Shown: positions 1 to 9,231, counted from the stretch's first letter. The stretch is DNA of 64,000 nucleotides from Flavobacteriales bacterium UBA952 (GCA_002293185.1 DBCS01000008.1:457085-521084), one strand, 5' to 3'. A program made the numbers and translations. Notes: generated by a model from the letters alone, not told the origin.

Positions 1-2
1 AC

Positions 3-338
3 CGTGCTTTTGATGAAAGTGTAGACTGGAAGCGTTCGCTTGACGTGCTGATTGAACTCGGTTTCAAGCGCGTACTTACCTCAGGTTTTGCCTCAAGTGT
101 TGAGCTTGGAATTCCAGTTCTTGAACAAATGTGTCAGTATTCAGACGGCCGTATTGAAATCATGGCTGGAGGGGGCGTTAATGCGGGCAATATCCATAAA
201 TTAGCACAATTAGCAAACCTGAGCGCTATACATTTTTCGGCAACCCAAAAAGAACTATTGGATGAAAATTCTGCCTTTTCGGAAACTATTTTAAGGGTGA
301 ACGAAGCCAGACTGCAGCGCATCTTAGCGGCAATTTAA
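3..338 (+). CDS. cutC: Copper homeostasis protein CutC, C-terminal part (5' truncated by window edge)
   Basis: The reading frame is open from the first bases of the window, so this is the C-terminal ~111 codons of a gene that starts upstream. The visible part carries typical CutC features: an HRAFD-like segment (RAFDESVDW), the LGFKRVLTSG strand, the IMAGGGVN loop and a late IHFSAT segment. CutC is a TIM-barrel protein linked to copper handling, although its biochemical role is still debated. A GTG at 45 lies inside the conserved domain and is not the real start. The gene ends 84 bp before the helicase start. Confidence 0.85.
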   Translation, partial: RAFDESVDWKRSLDVLIELGFKRVLTSGFASSVELGIPVLEQMCQYSDGRIEIMAGGGVNAGNIHKLAQLANLSAIHFSATQKELLDENSAFSETILRVNEARLQRILAAI

Positions 339-359
339 GAACACTCCATTTAATTTACT

Positions 360-367
360 TACCTTTG
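360..367 (+). promoter_or_regulatory. Promoter -7 box (TACCTTTG) for the RhlE-type helicase
   Basis: Exact match to the Bacteroidota -7 consensus TAnnTTTG, 21 nt before the ATG at 389 and 54 nt before the preferred ATG at 422. It lies just after the cutC stop codon. Confidence 0.6.
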
Positions 368-421
368 TAGTAATTCGACGGGTAAAAAATGTTGTTTGCC
401 GCGTTCGAAAATCAAGATTAC

Positions 422-1531
422 ATGTTATTTAATGAATTACCACTGGAGCAAAAACTCCTTCAAGCCATCGCTGAAAAAGGCTATACAAATGCAACCCCAA
501 TCCAAGAAAAAGCGATCCCACCGATTCTAGAAAAAAGAGACCTTATTGGTTTAGCCCAAACTGGCACTGGTAAAACCGCTGCTTTTGCGATTCCAATTTT
601 AGAACTGCTTCATGCTAAAAAGCCGCTAGATGGCGGTATTCAAGCATTAATTGTTACACCTACCAGAGAGCTAGCTATTCAAATTGCCGATAATTTTAAA
701 GAATATGGCAAGCATTTAGGCTTGCGTTCTTTGGTTGTTTTTGGTGGCGTAAAAGCGCATGCTCAAATTCAGACCTTGAAGCAAAAACCAGCTATACTCA
801 TTGCAACTCCAGGTCGCTTACTAGATCTGCATCAGCAAGGATTCGTCAATCTCAAGCAGCTTTCAATCTTTGTATTAGACGAAGCCGACCGCATGCTCGA
901 TATGGGTTTTATCCATGATGTCAAGCGTATTGTAAGGTTATTGCCAAAAGAGCGCCAAACCTTATTGTTCTCGGCAACCATGCCTAATGAGGTGAGAAGT
1001 CTCGCTCAGAGTTTGTTGCAAGATCCAATTGAGGTCACGGTAACGCCTGTTTCCTCCACGGTGGAGCGCATCGATCAATGCATGATCCACGTAGCGGACC
1101 GCAAGCACAAAGAAACCTCTCTAGTAGACTTACTCAAAAAAGACAAAGCAGAAAGCGTGTTGGTTTTCTCCAGAACGAAGCATGGCGCAGACAAATTGGT
1201 AAAAATGCTTGCTAAAAACAAGCTGGAGGCCATGGCCATCCACGGCAATAAATCCCAAAATGCGCGCCAAATGGCACTCAACAATTTTAAAGAAGGTAAA
1301 ATTAGAATTTTGGTTGCGACCGATATTGCTGCCCGTGGCATCGACATCTCTGGACTAGATCTGGTCATTAATACGGATGTCCCTACCGTTGCTGAAACCT
1401 ATGTGCACCGTATTGGCCGCACAGGTAGAGCAGGTAGAGATGGGCGCTCCGTCATTTTCTGTGAGCCAGAAGATCATAAATATTTCAAGGCAATTGAAAA
1501 ACTGATAGCAAAAAAAATACGGGTCGAATAA
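422..1531 (+). CDS. rhlE: DEAD-box RNA helicase, RhlE type
   Basis: ATP-dependent RNA helicase of 369 residues, made of only the two RecA-like domains. Visible motifs: Q motif (PTPIQ-like ATPIQEKA), Walker A AQTGTGKT near residue 45, PTRELA, TPGR, DEAD near residue 153, SAT near 184 and HRIGRTGRAGR near the C-terminus. The basic C-terminal tail of many RhlE proteins is absent. The start at 422 (MLFNELPL) fits the family N-terminus; an in-frame ATG at 389 would add 11 residues and cannot be excluded. Likely roles are rRNA maturation or mRNA decay. A hairpin terminator overlaps the stop codon. Confidence 0.9.
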   Translation: MLFNELPLEQKLLQAIAEKGYTNATPIQEKAIPPILEKRDLIGLAQTGTGKTAAFAIPILELLHAKKPLDGGIQALIVTPTRELAIQIADNFKEYGKHLGLRSLVVFGGVKAHAQIQTLKQKPAILIATPGRLLDLHQQGFVNLKQLSIFVLDEADRMLDMGFIHDVKRIVRLLPKERQTLLFSATMPNEVRSLAQSLLQDPIEVTVTPVSSTVERIDQCMIHVADRKHKETSLVDLLKKDKAESVLVFSRTKHGADKLVKMLAKNKLEAMAIHGNKSQNARQMALNNFKEGKIRILVATDIAARGIDISGLDLVINTDVPTVAETYVHRIGRTGRAGRDGRSVIFCEPEDHKYFKAIEKLIAKKIRVE

Positions 1532-1546
1532 CCCGTATTTTTTTTA
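1511..1546 (+). terminator. Rho-independent terminator after rhlE
   Basis: Inverted repeat AAATACGGGT (1515-1524) / ACCCGTATTT (1531-1540), flanked by an A-run and a T-run. It can act in both directions between the convergent helicase and PLP-enzyme genes. The helicase stop codon lies inside the hairpin. Confidence 0.8.
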
Positions 1547-1563
1547 ATTCTTTGAAGCTCCCG

Positions 1564-2811
1564 TTAAATTGCGGCAATCTTGTCTGACATATATTCGCCA
1601 GATTTTAGTTTATTGACAATTTTAGAGAAGCATTCGATGGTGTATTTGACATCTGCAAGCGTGTGAGCTGCAGTAGGTATGAGACGCAAGATAATCATGC
1701 CTTTTGGTACAACAGGATACACTACCATTGAACAAAATACATTGTAGTTTTCGCGGAGATCAAAAATGAGGTTGGTCGCTTCTGGAATAGAACCACTGAG
1801 GTAAACTGGAGTAACGCAACTGTCCGTTGGACCTATTTCAAAGCCAGCAGCTTTTAAGCCGCTCTGTAGGGCGTGTGTGTTTTCCCATAGTTTGTTTTTG
1901 AGCTCGGGATGATTTCTCATTAATTCAAGGCGCTTGAGCAAACCGAGTACTAGTGCTATAGGCATGGCCTTCGCAAAAATTTGCGAGCGCATGTTGTAAC
2001 GGAGGTATTCTACCACCTGTTCGTCTGAAGAAATAAACCCACCAATGAGTGAAAATGATTTTGCGAAGGTGCCGAAGTAGATATCGATACCTTCTTGGCA
2101 ACCCTGTTCTTGACCTGCTCCTGCACCAGTTGCACCAAGAACACCAATACCATGCGCGTCGTCAACGAATAAACGGAAGTTGTATTTTTCTTTTAGGGCA
2201 ACGATTTCTTTGAGTTTACCTTGGTCTCCGCGCATTCCGAAAACACCTTCGGTAATGACCAAAATAGCACCGCCTGTTTCTGACGCTAGCTTGGTAGCGC
2301 GTTGAAGTTGTTTTTCACAATCTTCTACGTCATTGTGCTTGAAAACAAAACGCTTACCCATGTGCAAGCGCACACCGTCTATCAGACATGCATGAGACTC
2401 GGCGTCGTAGACAATGACATCGTGGCGATCAACTAAGCAATCTATAGCAGAAACGATTGCTTGGTAGCCAAAATTGCATAAGATGGTATCTTCTTTGTCA
2501 ACAAAGGCAGATAATTCATTTTCGAGTTGCTCGTGGTAGTTTGAATTACCCGACATCATGCGAGCGCCCATTGGCGAACCAAAACCATAAATGGCGGCTG
2601 CGTCTGCGTCTGCTTTGCGCACCTCAGGGTGATTGGCTAAACCAAGGTAATTATTGAGTGACCAATTGAGCTTTTCCGTGCCTCTGAAATTCATGTGAGG
2701 GCCAATTTCACCTTCTAGTTTTGGAAAAGTGAAATAACCGTGAGATTCTTTAGCGTGGATGCCGAGCGGGCCTCGGTTTGCCTTTATTTTTTCGAAGATA
2801 TCTGCTGACAT
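1564..2811 (-). CDS. AOS-family PLP-dependent acyltransferase (serine palmitoyltransferase-like)
   Basis: A 415-residue member of the alpha-oxoamine synthase family (serine palmitoyltransferase, KBL, BioF, CqsA), which condenses an amino acid with an acyl-CoA. Support: NYLGLANHPEV near the N-terminus, the GSPMGARMMSG segment, DAESHACLIDG, the VDDAHGIGVLGATG loop, and FGTFAKSF with the probable PLP-binding lysine. In Bacteroidota the closest roles are sphingolipid or sulfonolipid base formation, but the substrate cannot be read from the sequence. Start chosen at ATG 2811; a TTG at 2829 falls inside the likely -7 box (TAACTTTG at 2827-2834, minus strand). Confidence 0.8.
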   Translation of the reverse strand: MSADIFEKIKANRGPLGIHAKESHGYFTFPKLEGEIGPHMNFRGTEKLNWSLNNYLGLANHPEVRKADADAAAIYGFGSPMGARMMSGNSNYHEQLENELSAFVDKEDTILCNFGYQAIVSAIDCLVDRHDVIVYDAESHACLIDGVRLHMGKRFVFKHNDVEDCEKQLQRATKLASETGGAILVITEGVFGMRGDQGKLKEIVALKEKYNFRLFVDDAHGIGVLGATGAGAGQEQGCQEGIDIYFGTFAKSFSLIGGFISSDEQVVEYLRYNMRSQIFAKAMPIALVLGLLKRLELMRNHPELKNKLWENTHALQSGLKAAGFEIGPTDSCVTPVYLSGSIPEATNLIFDLRENYNVFCSMVVYPVVPKGMIILRLIPTAAHTLADVKYTIECFSKIVNKLKSGEYMSDKIAAI

Positions 2812-2868
2812 GCTGTTATTTTTCTGCAAAGTTAAAGGAATATGAATTAAAAATGTTTTTTAGGTTGC

Positions 2869-5649
2869 TTAGTTTTCAACAAGCTTTTCACTTAAATATT
2901 GGGCTGTGGTGTTGTTTTTAAGTTGGATAAAGTCTTTTGGATGGCCGCTGAAAAGTAAATTCCCGCCATTTTCACCACCATCTGGGCCGAGGTCAATGAG
3001 GTAGTCTGCGCACTTAATTACTTCCATATTGTGTTCAATAACCACCACCGAATGACCTTTGTCGAGTAGGGCATTAAATGCGATGAGCAGCTTTTCAATG
3101 TCGTAAAAATGTAAGCCTGTTGTGGGTTCGTCAAAAATGAATAGTGTGGGTGTAGTTTGACTGCCCTTGCTTAAGAAAGAAGCTAATTTGATGCGCTGTG
3201 CTTCTCCGCCAGACATCGTGCTCGAGGACTGCCCTACGGTGAGATAGCCCAGGCCGACAGCTACGAGCGGTTGTATTTTTTCAGCTACTTTTTGAGCGAG
3301 CTTATCAGGGTCTGCACTAAAAAAGTCGAGTGCTTCTTGCAGGGTAAGTTCGAGTAAATCTGAAATAGATTTTTCTCGGTAAACAATTTCTAAGGTTTCC
3401 GTTTTATAGCGCTTGGCTTTGCAGTGTTTGCAAGGGAGCTGAACATCGGCCATAAATTGCATCGATACGGTAATGCTTCCTTCGCCTTCACAGACTTCAC
3501 AGCGGCCGCCTGAAACATTAAACGAAAAATACCCAGGTTTGTAGCCTCGGAGTTTAGACAGGGGTTGTCTTGCGTAGATCTCTCTGATGTCATCAAAGGC
3601 TTTGACGTAGGTAATAGGGTTGCTGCGAGATGATTTTCCAATGGGATTTTGGTCAATAAACTCGACGTGGCCAATTTTTTTTATGTCGCCGCTTAGGCCG
3701 TTGCACTTGCCGATTAATTCGCTGCTCAGGCCAAGTTCTTTGCGAACGAGGGGGTAGAGCAGTCTTTTGATAAGCGTCGACTTTCCAGATCCTGAGACGC
3801 CGGTAACGCACACAAGTTGGCCAAGTGGAATGGATACATCGATATTTTTGAGGTTATTTTGTCGGGCGTTGTGAATATGTAAGTGTCCAAGTGCTGTTCT
3901 TGTGCGTTGTGGAAGGGCAATGCGTTTTCTCCCTGTGAGGTATTGCGCGGTTAGTGAGTCGCTCTTTGTGAGGGCCTTGAAGTCCCCTTGGTAGATTAAA
4001 TGACCACCTTGTGAGCCCGCCAGTGGCCCTATATCGAGGATTTCATCAGCAGCACGCATAATCTCTTCCTCGTGCTCAACAACAATAACTGTATTTCCTT
4101 GGTTTCTAAGGGCAATCAGTACTTCGATGAGTTTCTTGGTGTCTCTCGGGTGTAGGCCAATAGAGGGCTCATCCAAGATGTACAAAGAACCAACTAAGCT
4201 GGAGCCAATTGAGGTAGCAAGCTGGATGCGCTGGGCTTCTCCGCCGGATAAGGTGTTGGAGTTGCGGTTGAGTGTGAGGTAGCCCAAGCCCACTTTTTGT
4301 AAGTAAGCCAGGCGTTGTTGGATTTCGGGCAAAATATGCTTGCAGATGGTTTGTTCGTGAGTAGAAAGTACCAATACTTGAAAATAGCTCAATGCATTGT
4401 CAATACTCATGAGCACAACATCTTGTATGCTTTTGCCCCCAACTTTTACATATCCAGCGTCTTTGCGCAGGCGGGTGCCTTGGCAATCGGGGCAGATTGT
4501 TTTTCCTCGATACCGAGAAAGTAATACTCTATATTGAATCTTATAAGTCTGACTTTCAATTTGTTTAAAAAACTCATTTAAACCAATAAAATATTTGTTT
4601 CCGGTCCAAAGCAGATCGTATTGTGCCTGAGACAAGTCTTGGATTGGGCGGTGTATGGGGAAATCAAACTGGCTGGCTTGATACAACAATCTTTGGAGGT
4701 ATTCTTGCATGTTTTCTCCTTTCCATGGAGCAATCGCACCGTCGTAAATGCTTTTGGTGCGGTCTGGAAAAACGAGCTCTTCGTCGATGCCAAGTGTCAT
4801 GCCGTAGCCTTCACACTTTTTACACGCGCCATAAGGGTTGTTGAAGGCAAAGAAAGCGGGCGTGGGTTCTTCAAATCGAAGCTCGTCGGCTTCAAAGCGT
4901 GCATTGAAGTGTTGCAGCTCCTTTGTTTGGGCATTGTATAAGCAGCATTCACCTTTGCCTTCTGCAAAAGCGCGTTCTATTCCTTCCGAAAGGCGGCTTT
5001 GCTGAGGGAGTTCTCGCGCAGTATTTTGCAGGCGATCAATGACGACCCATATTTGCGGCGCTGTTTCAGCAAATGGTTCAATGTCGTTAATTAGATGAAA
5101 TTCACCATTCAAAAATATTCTTGTAAAACCTTCTTTATTAAGAAGTTGTATTTTTTTATTTAAACTTTCAATTGAAATAAAATGTAGTTGATAAAGAATG
5201 GCAAAAGGTGCATCTGGCCAATGCGTATCTAGGAAGTTGATGACATCTTTGGTTTGGTGCTTGCGCACTGCTTTTCCAGAAATAGGCGAATAGGTCGTGC
5301 CAATTCGTGAAAACAACAATTTAAGGTAGTCGTATATTTCCGTGCTGGTCCCGATGGTGGAGCGTGGGTTGCCAGAGCTCACCTTTTGTTGAATGGCAAT
5401 AGCTGGCGACAAGCCTTTGATGTCGTCAATTGCAGGTTTGTCTAGACGCCCTAAGAATTGCCTGGCATAAGAAGACATGCTTTCAATAAAACGGCGCTGT
5501 CCCTCGGCAAAAATGGTGTCAAAGGCGAGGCTTGATTTGCCAGAGCCGGAAACGCCTGTAATCACAGTGATTTTGCCGTGTGGAATGCGAACATCAAGTC
5601 CTTTTAAGTTGTGTTCACGCGCGCCTTTAACCGTGATAAATTTTTCCAT
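2869..5649 (-). CDS. uvrA: Excinuclease ABC subunit UvrA
   Basis: Damage-recognition ATPase of nucleotide excision repair, 926 residues. It shows two ABC modules: Walker A GVSGSGKS near the N-terminus and again in the second half, signatures LSGGEAQRI and MSGGEAQRI, and Walker B segments LYILDEPSIGLH and LFIFDEPTTGLH. Zinc modules are visible as CKKCEGYG/CPDCQGTR and CEVCEGEG/CKHCKAKR. The frame stays open for 72 codons upstream, but the family N-terminus (MEKFITVKGAREHNLKG) fixes the ATG at 5649. A -7 box ends only 3 nt before this ATG, suggesting a leaderless mRNA. Divergent from the permease at 5696. Confidence 0.97.
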   Translation of the reverse strand: MEKFITVKGAREHNLKGLDVRIPHGKITVITGVSGSGKSSLAFDTIFAEGQRRFIESMSSYARQFLGRLDKPAIDDIKGLSPAIAIQQKVSSGNPRSTIGTSTEIYDYLKLLFSRIGTTYSPISGKAVRKHQTKDVINFLDTHWPDAPFAILYQLHFISIESLNKKIQLLNKEGFTRIFLNGEFHLINDIEPFAETAPQIWVVIDRLQNTARELPQQSRLSEGIERAFAEGKGECCLYNAQTKELQHFNARFEADELRFEEPTPAFFAFNNPYGACKKCEGYGMTLGIDEELVFPDRTKSIYDGAIAPWKGENMQEYLQRLLYQASQFDFPIHRPIQDLSQAQYDLLWTGNKYFIGLNEFFKQIESQTYKIQYRVLLSRYRGKTICPDCQGTRLRKDAGYVKVGGKSIQDVVLMSIDNALSYFQVLVLSTHEQTICKHILPEIQQRLAYLQKVGLGYLTLNRNSNTLSGGEAQRIQLATSIGSSLVGSLYILDEPSIGLHPRDTKKLIEVLIALRNQGNTVIVVEHEEEIMRAADEILDIGPLAGSQGGHLIYQGDFKALTKSDSLTAQYLTGRKRIALPQRTRTALGHLHIHNARQNNLKNIDVSIPLGQLVCVTGVSGSGKSTLIKRLLYPLVRKELGLSSELIGKCNGLSGDIKKIGHVEFIDQNPIGKSSRSNPITYVKAFDDIREIYARQPLSKLRGYKPGYFSFNVSGGRCEVCEGEGSITVSMQFMADVQLPCKHCKAKRYKTETLEIVYREKSISDLLELTLQEALDFFSADPDKLAQKVAEKIQPLVAVGLGYLTVGQSSSTMSGGEAQRIKLASFLSKGSQTTPTLFIFDEPTTGLHFYDIEKLLIAFNALLDKGHSVVVIEHNMEVIKCADYLIDLGPDGGENGGNLLFSGHPKDFIQLKNNTTAQYLSEKLVEN

Positions 5650-5652
5650 ATG

Positions 5653-5660
5653 CAAAAGTA
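5653..5660 (-). promoter_or_regulatory. Promoter -7 box (TACTTTTG) 3 nt from the uvrA start
   Basis: Minus-strand TACTTTTG fits TAnnTTTG and is followed by three bases (CAT) and the uvrA ATG, so transcription would start at or very near the start codon. Confidence 0.6.
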
Positions 5661-5695
5661 AAATTTCTTTACTTTTAACGCTTAAAAATAGCTGA

Positions 5696-7438
5696 ATGTC
5701 CCAAAACTCTTTATTCCGTAAAAAGACGGTTGAATCCATTATGGCCCAGGTGCGCGCAAATGAGGCTTCTAACGACACACCAGGACTCAAAAAGCATCTG
5801 AAAATACGAGATTTGATCGCCTTTGGTATCGCGGCAATTATTGGTGCAGGAATTTTTTCTACCATAGGTCAGGCTTCCGCCCAGGGTGGCCCGGCAGTTA
5901 TATTTCTATTTTTATTTACAGCGCTAGCAAGTGGTTTTGCGGCGTTTGCTTATGCCGAATTTGCCTCAATGGTGCCGGTAGCTGGCTCAGCTTACACGTA
6001 TTCTTATGTTGCTTTTGGCGAGCTCATTGCTTGGATCATCGGTTGGGCATTGATCATGGAGTATGCGATAGGTAATATTACGGTAGCGATATCTTGGAGT
6101 GATTATTTAACTACTATGCTTGAACAAATTCATATTCAAGCTATTGGATTAAAAGGAATTCATCTTCCAGATTGGATGCAAATGGATTACTTGAGTGCTT
6201 CAAAAGGGTATGACCAAGCACTTCAATTCTTGAAAAATGGGGGTAATCTAAAGGATTTAGAACCCATGCTTATTCAGGCACGTGAAGCCTGGCTGACAGC
6301 CCCAATAATTGGCTCCTTGCATCTAGTTCTTGACATCCCTGCACTTTTTATTATTGTGCTGATCACTTGGTTGGTGTATCGCGGCATCAAAGAAAGTAGA
6401 AACGCTTCGAATGCCATGGTCATTATCAAGCTTGCCGTCATTTTGTTGGTCATCGCTGTCGGCGTGTTTTATATCGACATGAAAAATTGGACGCCATTTG
6501 CACCAAATGGCTTTTCTGGTGTATTGAAGGGTGTTTCGGCTGTCTTTTTTGCCTACATTGGTTTTGACGCTATCTCTACCACTGCAGAAGAATGTGAAAA
6601 TCCGCAACGAGACTTGCCACGCGGCATGATGTGGGCAATCATCATTTGTACGGTTTTATATATCGTCATTGCATTGGTATTGACTGGCATTGTCCCCTAT
6701 GATCAATTGGCAGTTGGCGAGCCACTTGCCTTTGTATTTCAACAAATCAATATGCCCAAAATGACGTTTATTATTTCCATATCTGCCGTTGTAGCTATGG
6801 CGTCAGTTTTGCTCGTTTTTCAGATGGGCCAACCGCGCATTTGGCTGAGCATGAGTCGAGACGGCCTATTGCCAAAGAGATTTTCTAAGATACACCCTAA
6901 GTACAAAACGCCGTCATTTGCGACTATTGTAGTGGGCTTTGTGGTGGCCATTCCTGCCCTTTTTATGAACCTGACTATGGTAACTGATTTGTGTTCAATT
7001 GGAACACTTTTTGCATTTGTATTAGTTTGTGGTGGCGTCTTGGTGCTTCAAAATAAACCAGACGTTCCACGAGGCTCGTTTCGGACGCCATATGTAAACG
7101 CTGGTTATGTACTCCCTTTTGTGTTCTTGGGTGCTCTGGTTTACTTTTATAATTCGAACGAGCTGTTCAAGTATTTTCAATTTAATGATTGGTCCAGTTT
7201 CGGTCAAAAGATACCTTCACTCATTTTTTGGGCATTTACTCTTTTTTTAACAATAGTAAGCTTACCTAAAAAATTATCGCTGATTCCGTCTTTAGGCTTA
7301 TTGAGTTGCTTGTACATGATGAGTGAAATCCCGTTGCAAAATTGGATTTACTTCGGAATTTGGTTATTGGTAGGCTTAGTAATTTACTTTACCTACAGCC
7401 GGAACCATTCCAAGTTAAACCTTCCAAAAACACTGTAA
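5696..7438 (+). CDS. Amino acid permease, APC superfamily (cationic amino acid transporter type)
   Basis: A 580-residue inner-membrane protein with about 12-14 hydrophobic segments. The first helix has the APC substrate-backbone motif GAGIFSTIGQ after a cytosolic N-terminus ending in LKIRDLIAFG. The conserved FFAYIGFDAISTTAEE segment and the following NPQRDLPRGM loop are typical of the CAT (cationic amino acid transporter) group. A ~70-residue hydrophilic loop lies between early helices, and a few extra helices follow at the C-terminus. The substrate is not known. It is divergent from uvrA (46 bp) and its stop codon directly abuts the stop of gmhA on the other strand. Confidence 0.85.
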   Translation: MSQNSLFRKKTVESIMAQVRANEASNDTPGLKKHLKIRDLIAFGIAAIIGAGIFSTIGQASAQGGPAVIFLFLFTALASGFAAFAYAEFASMVPVAGSAYTYSYVAFGELIAWIIGWALIMEYAIGNITVAISWSDYLTTMLEQIHIQAIGLKGIHLPDWMQMDYLSASKGYDQALQFLKNGGNLKDLEPMLIQAREAWLTAPIIGSLHLVLDIPALFIIVLITWLVYRGIKESRNASNAMVIIKLAVILLVIAVGVFYIDMKNWTPFAPNGFSGVLKGVSAVFFAYIGFDAISTTAEECENPQRDLPRGMMWAIIICTVLYIVIALVLTGIVPYDQLAVGEPLAFVFQQINMPKMTFIISISAVVAMASVLLVFQMGQPRIWLSMSRDGLLPKRFSKIHPKYKTPSFATIVVGFVVAIPALFMNLTMVTDLCSIGTLFAFVLVCGGVLVLQNKPDVPRGSFRTPYVNAGYVLPFVFLGALVYFYNSNELFKYFQFNDWSSFGQKIPSLIFWAFTLFLTIVSLPKKLSLIPSLGLLSCLYMMSEIPLQNWIYFGIWLLVGLVIYFTYSRNHSKLNLPKTL

Positions 7439-8014
7439 TTAAAAACCCAAACTTTGTTCGATCCCAAGAATAAAGGCATGAATTACTTTAATATGAATTT
7501 CTTGGGCACGGTCGGCATATGGGCTAAAAGGCGCCCGAATTTCCAAATCTGCAAGGCCTGCGAGTTGGCCACCGTCTTTACCAGTCAAGACAATCGTGTG
7601 TATTCCTTTTGATTTTGCCTTTTCTACCGCTAAAATGACATTCTTTGAATTCCCTGAGGTAGAAATGCCCAACAAAACATCGCCGGGCTTGCCCAATCCT
7701 TCCAAGTAGCGCGCAAATACTTGCTCGTAACCATAGTCATTGGCTACACAAGAAAGGTGTGAAGCGTCTGAGATAGCAAGCGCAGCAAGCGCAGGTCGGT
7801 CATTGCGGTAGCGTCCGGAAAGTTCTTCTGCAAAGTGCATCGCATCGCACATCGAACCACCGTTGCCGCAACTCATGATTTTATGTCCATTGGTCAAAGC
7901 AGTGTGCATAATTGAAATACCCTGAACAATTTTTTGCATATTTTCGGGGGTATTGAAATTGGTCAATACTTGCTGTGCTTCTAAAAATTCCGCTGATATG
8001 TCGACAAGATTCAT
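7439..8014 (-). CDS. gmhA: D-sedoheptulose 7-phosphate isomerase (GmhA)
   Basis: SIS-domain isomerase of 191 residues that converts sedoheptulose 7-phosphate to D-glycero-D-manno-heptose 7-phosphate, the first step of heptose synthesis for LPS or other glycans. It resembles the E. coli enzyme closely along its whole length: SCGNGGSMCDAMHFAEELSGR, SDASHLSCVANDYG, GISTSGNSKNV, LTGKDGG and YADRAQEIHIKVIH. No other heptose gene is nearby. A -7 box TACTTTTG lies at 8028-8035 on the minus strand, 13 nt before the ATG. Confidence 0.93.
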   Translation of the reverse strand: MNLVDISAEFLEAQQVLTNFNTPENMQKIVQGISIMHTALTNGHKIMSCGNGGSMCDAMHFAEELSGRYRNDRPALAALAISDASHLSCVANDYGYEQVFARYLEGLGKPGDVLLGISTSGNSKNVILAVEKAKSKGIHTIVLTGKDGGQLAGLADLEIRAPFSPYADRAQEIHIKVIHAFILGIEQSLGF

Positions 8015-8027
8015 GGTGATTTTTTCT

Positions 8028-8035
8028 CAAAAGTA
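8028..8035 (-). promoter_or_regulatory. Promoter -7 box (TACTTTTG) for gmhA
   Basis: Exact TAnnTTTG match on the minus strand, 13 nt before the gmhA ATG, in the 65-bp divergent gap shared with the SDR gene. Confidence 0.55.
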
Positions 8036-8067
8036 AGAAAACGCGCTCACGCGCCCAACGAATCATT

Positions 8068-8075
8068 TATCTTTG
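8068..8075 (+). promoter_or_regulatory. Promoter -7 box (TATCTTTG) 4 nt from the SDR start
   Basis: Exact TAnnTTTG match. Only four bases (GCTT) separate it from the ATG at 8080, which predicts a leaderless transcript. Confidence 0.6.
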
Positions 8076-8079
8076 GCTT

Positions 8080-8883
8080 ATGAATCATGCTTCTTACTAT
8101 CACAATAAAGTGATTTGGATTACCGGCGCTTCTTCTGGCATCGGTGAAAACTTAGCCAAACAATTGGCTCAATTTGGTGCACTTTTGGTTTTATCGGCAA
8201 GAAATCAGCAGAAGTTGGAAGATTTAAAAAAGACACTGGTAAATACTGATGCTCATCTTGTATTACCTTTAGATTTAAGTCAATTAGGAGAAACGACAAA
8301 CTACACCGATCAAATTTTAGCCAAGTACGGGCGCATAGATATCCTTATTAATAATGGCGGTGTTTCTCAGCGCGCAAGTGCAAACGATACCTCTATGGAC
8401 GTCAACAGACAACTCATGGAGGTGAATTTCTTTGGTAACATTGCCTTGGCAAAGGCCGTTCTCCCGATTTATCGAAGGCAGCAATCGGGTCAATTTTTAA
8501 TTGTGAGCAGTATTGCAGGTAAATTTGGTTTTCACTTGCGCTCCATTTACAGCGCATCTAAATCTGCATTGGTAGGCTATTACGAAAGCATTGCCATGGA
8601 GGAGGCCGAGCACGGCGTCAAGGTTACTATTGCATTTCCAGGAAAAATCAATACGCCCATCTCAAAGAGCGCCTTAACGGCAAACGGCGCGTTGCATGGT
8701 CAAATGGATCGTAATCAGTCGACAGGAATGCCTGTAGAAAAATGTGTTGACCAAATGCTCTTGGCGCTCTCAAAAAGTAAGAGAGAAGTGCTGATCGGTG
8801 GTAAAGAACTTATAGCCGTTCGGCTCAAGCGTTTTTTTCCACACTTATTTTGGAAGTTAGTTCCCAAACAAAATGCCACTTAA
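8080..8883 (+). CDS. Short-chain dehydrogenase/reductase (SDR family)
   Basis: A 267-residue classical SDR. The NAD(P)-binding motif TGASSGIG lies near residue 16, NNGG in the middle, and the catalytic Ser with YSASKSA (YxxxK) follows. The overall pattern resembles the DHRS7B-like SDRs common in Bacteroidota. The substrate is unknown; candidates are a lipid or small carbonyl compound. No ribosome-binding site is seen; the ATG follows a promoter box by four bases. Transcription ends at a strong hairpin shared with the convergent HU gene. Confidence 0.88.
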   Translation: MNHASYYHNKVIWITGASSGIGENLAKQLAQFGALLVLSARNQQKLEDLKKTLVNTDAHLVLPLDLSQLGETTNYTDQILAKYGRIDILINNGGVSQRASANDTSMDVNRQLMEVNFFGNIALAKAVLPIYRRQQSGQFLIVSSIAGKFGFHLRSIYSASKSALVGYYESIAMEEAEHGVKVTIAFPGKINTPISKSALTANGALHGQMDRNQSTGMPVEKCVDQMLLALSKSKREVLIGGKELIAVRLKRFFPHLFWKLVPKQNAT

Positions 8884-8907
8884 AATAAAGTTCAAATTTA
8901 ACCAACA

Positions 8908-8943
8908 AAAAAAGGGCTGTCTCACGGAGACAGCCCTTTTATT
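8908..8943. terminator. Bidirectional terminator between SDR and HU genes
   Basis: Perfect 14-bp inverted repeat (arms 8910-8923 and 8927-8940, core GGGCTGTCTC / GAGACAGCCC) around a 3-nt loop, with A-rich left and T-rich right flanks. It can serve both converging genes. Confidence 0.9.
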
Positions 8944-8958
8944 TTCAGCTGTGCTGAA

Positions 8959-9231
8959 TTAGTTTACGCTTTTCGAAAGGTCTGCACCTGCCTTAAAACC
9001 AACTGAGTTTTTAGCAGCAATTTTAATAACTGCTCCAGTTTTTGGGTTGCGGCCGTTGCGCGCATTTCTTCTAGAAATTTTAAAAGATCCGAAACCTACT
9101 AAAGCGAGTGACTCACCTTTAGCCAAAGCGCTAGTAGTTGCACTTACGAAACCGTCTAATGCACGTTTTGCGTCAGCTTTAGACAATCCTGCTGATGCAG
9201 CCATTGCATCGATTAATTCAGCCTTGTTCAT
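8959..9231 (-). CDS. HU/IHF-family DNA-binding protein
   Basis: Nucleoid protein of 90 residues, the usual HU length. It begins MNKAELIDAMAASAGLSKAD, contains the beta-arm region FGSFKISRRNARNGRNPKTG, and ends with AAKNSVGFKAGADLSKSV. It probably compacts and bends DNA as a homodimer. Unlike many genes here it has a normal leader of about 35 nt after a TATATTTG box. Confidence 0.95.
   Translation of the reverse strand: MNKAELIDAMAASAGLSKADAKRALDGFVSATTSALAKGESLALVGFGSFKISRRNARNGRNPKTGAVIKIAAKNSVGFKAGADLSKSVN

Noticed and set aside
5650..5865. 72-codon upstream extension of uvrA
   Set aside because: It overlaps the divergent permease gene and promoter boxes; the UvrA family N-terminus fits the ATG at 5649.
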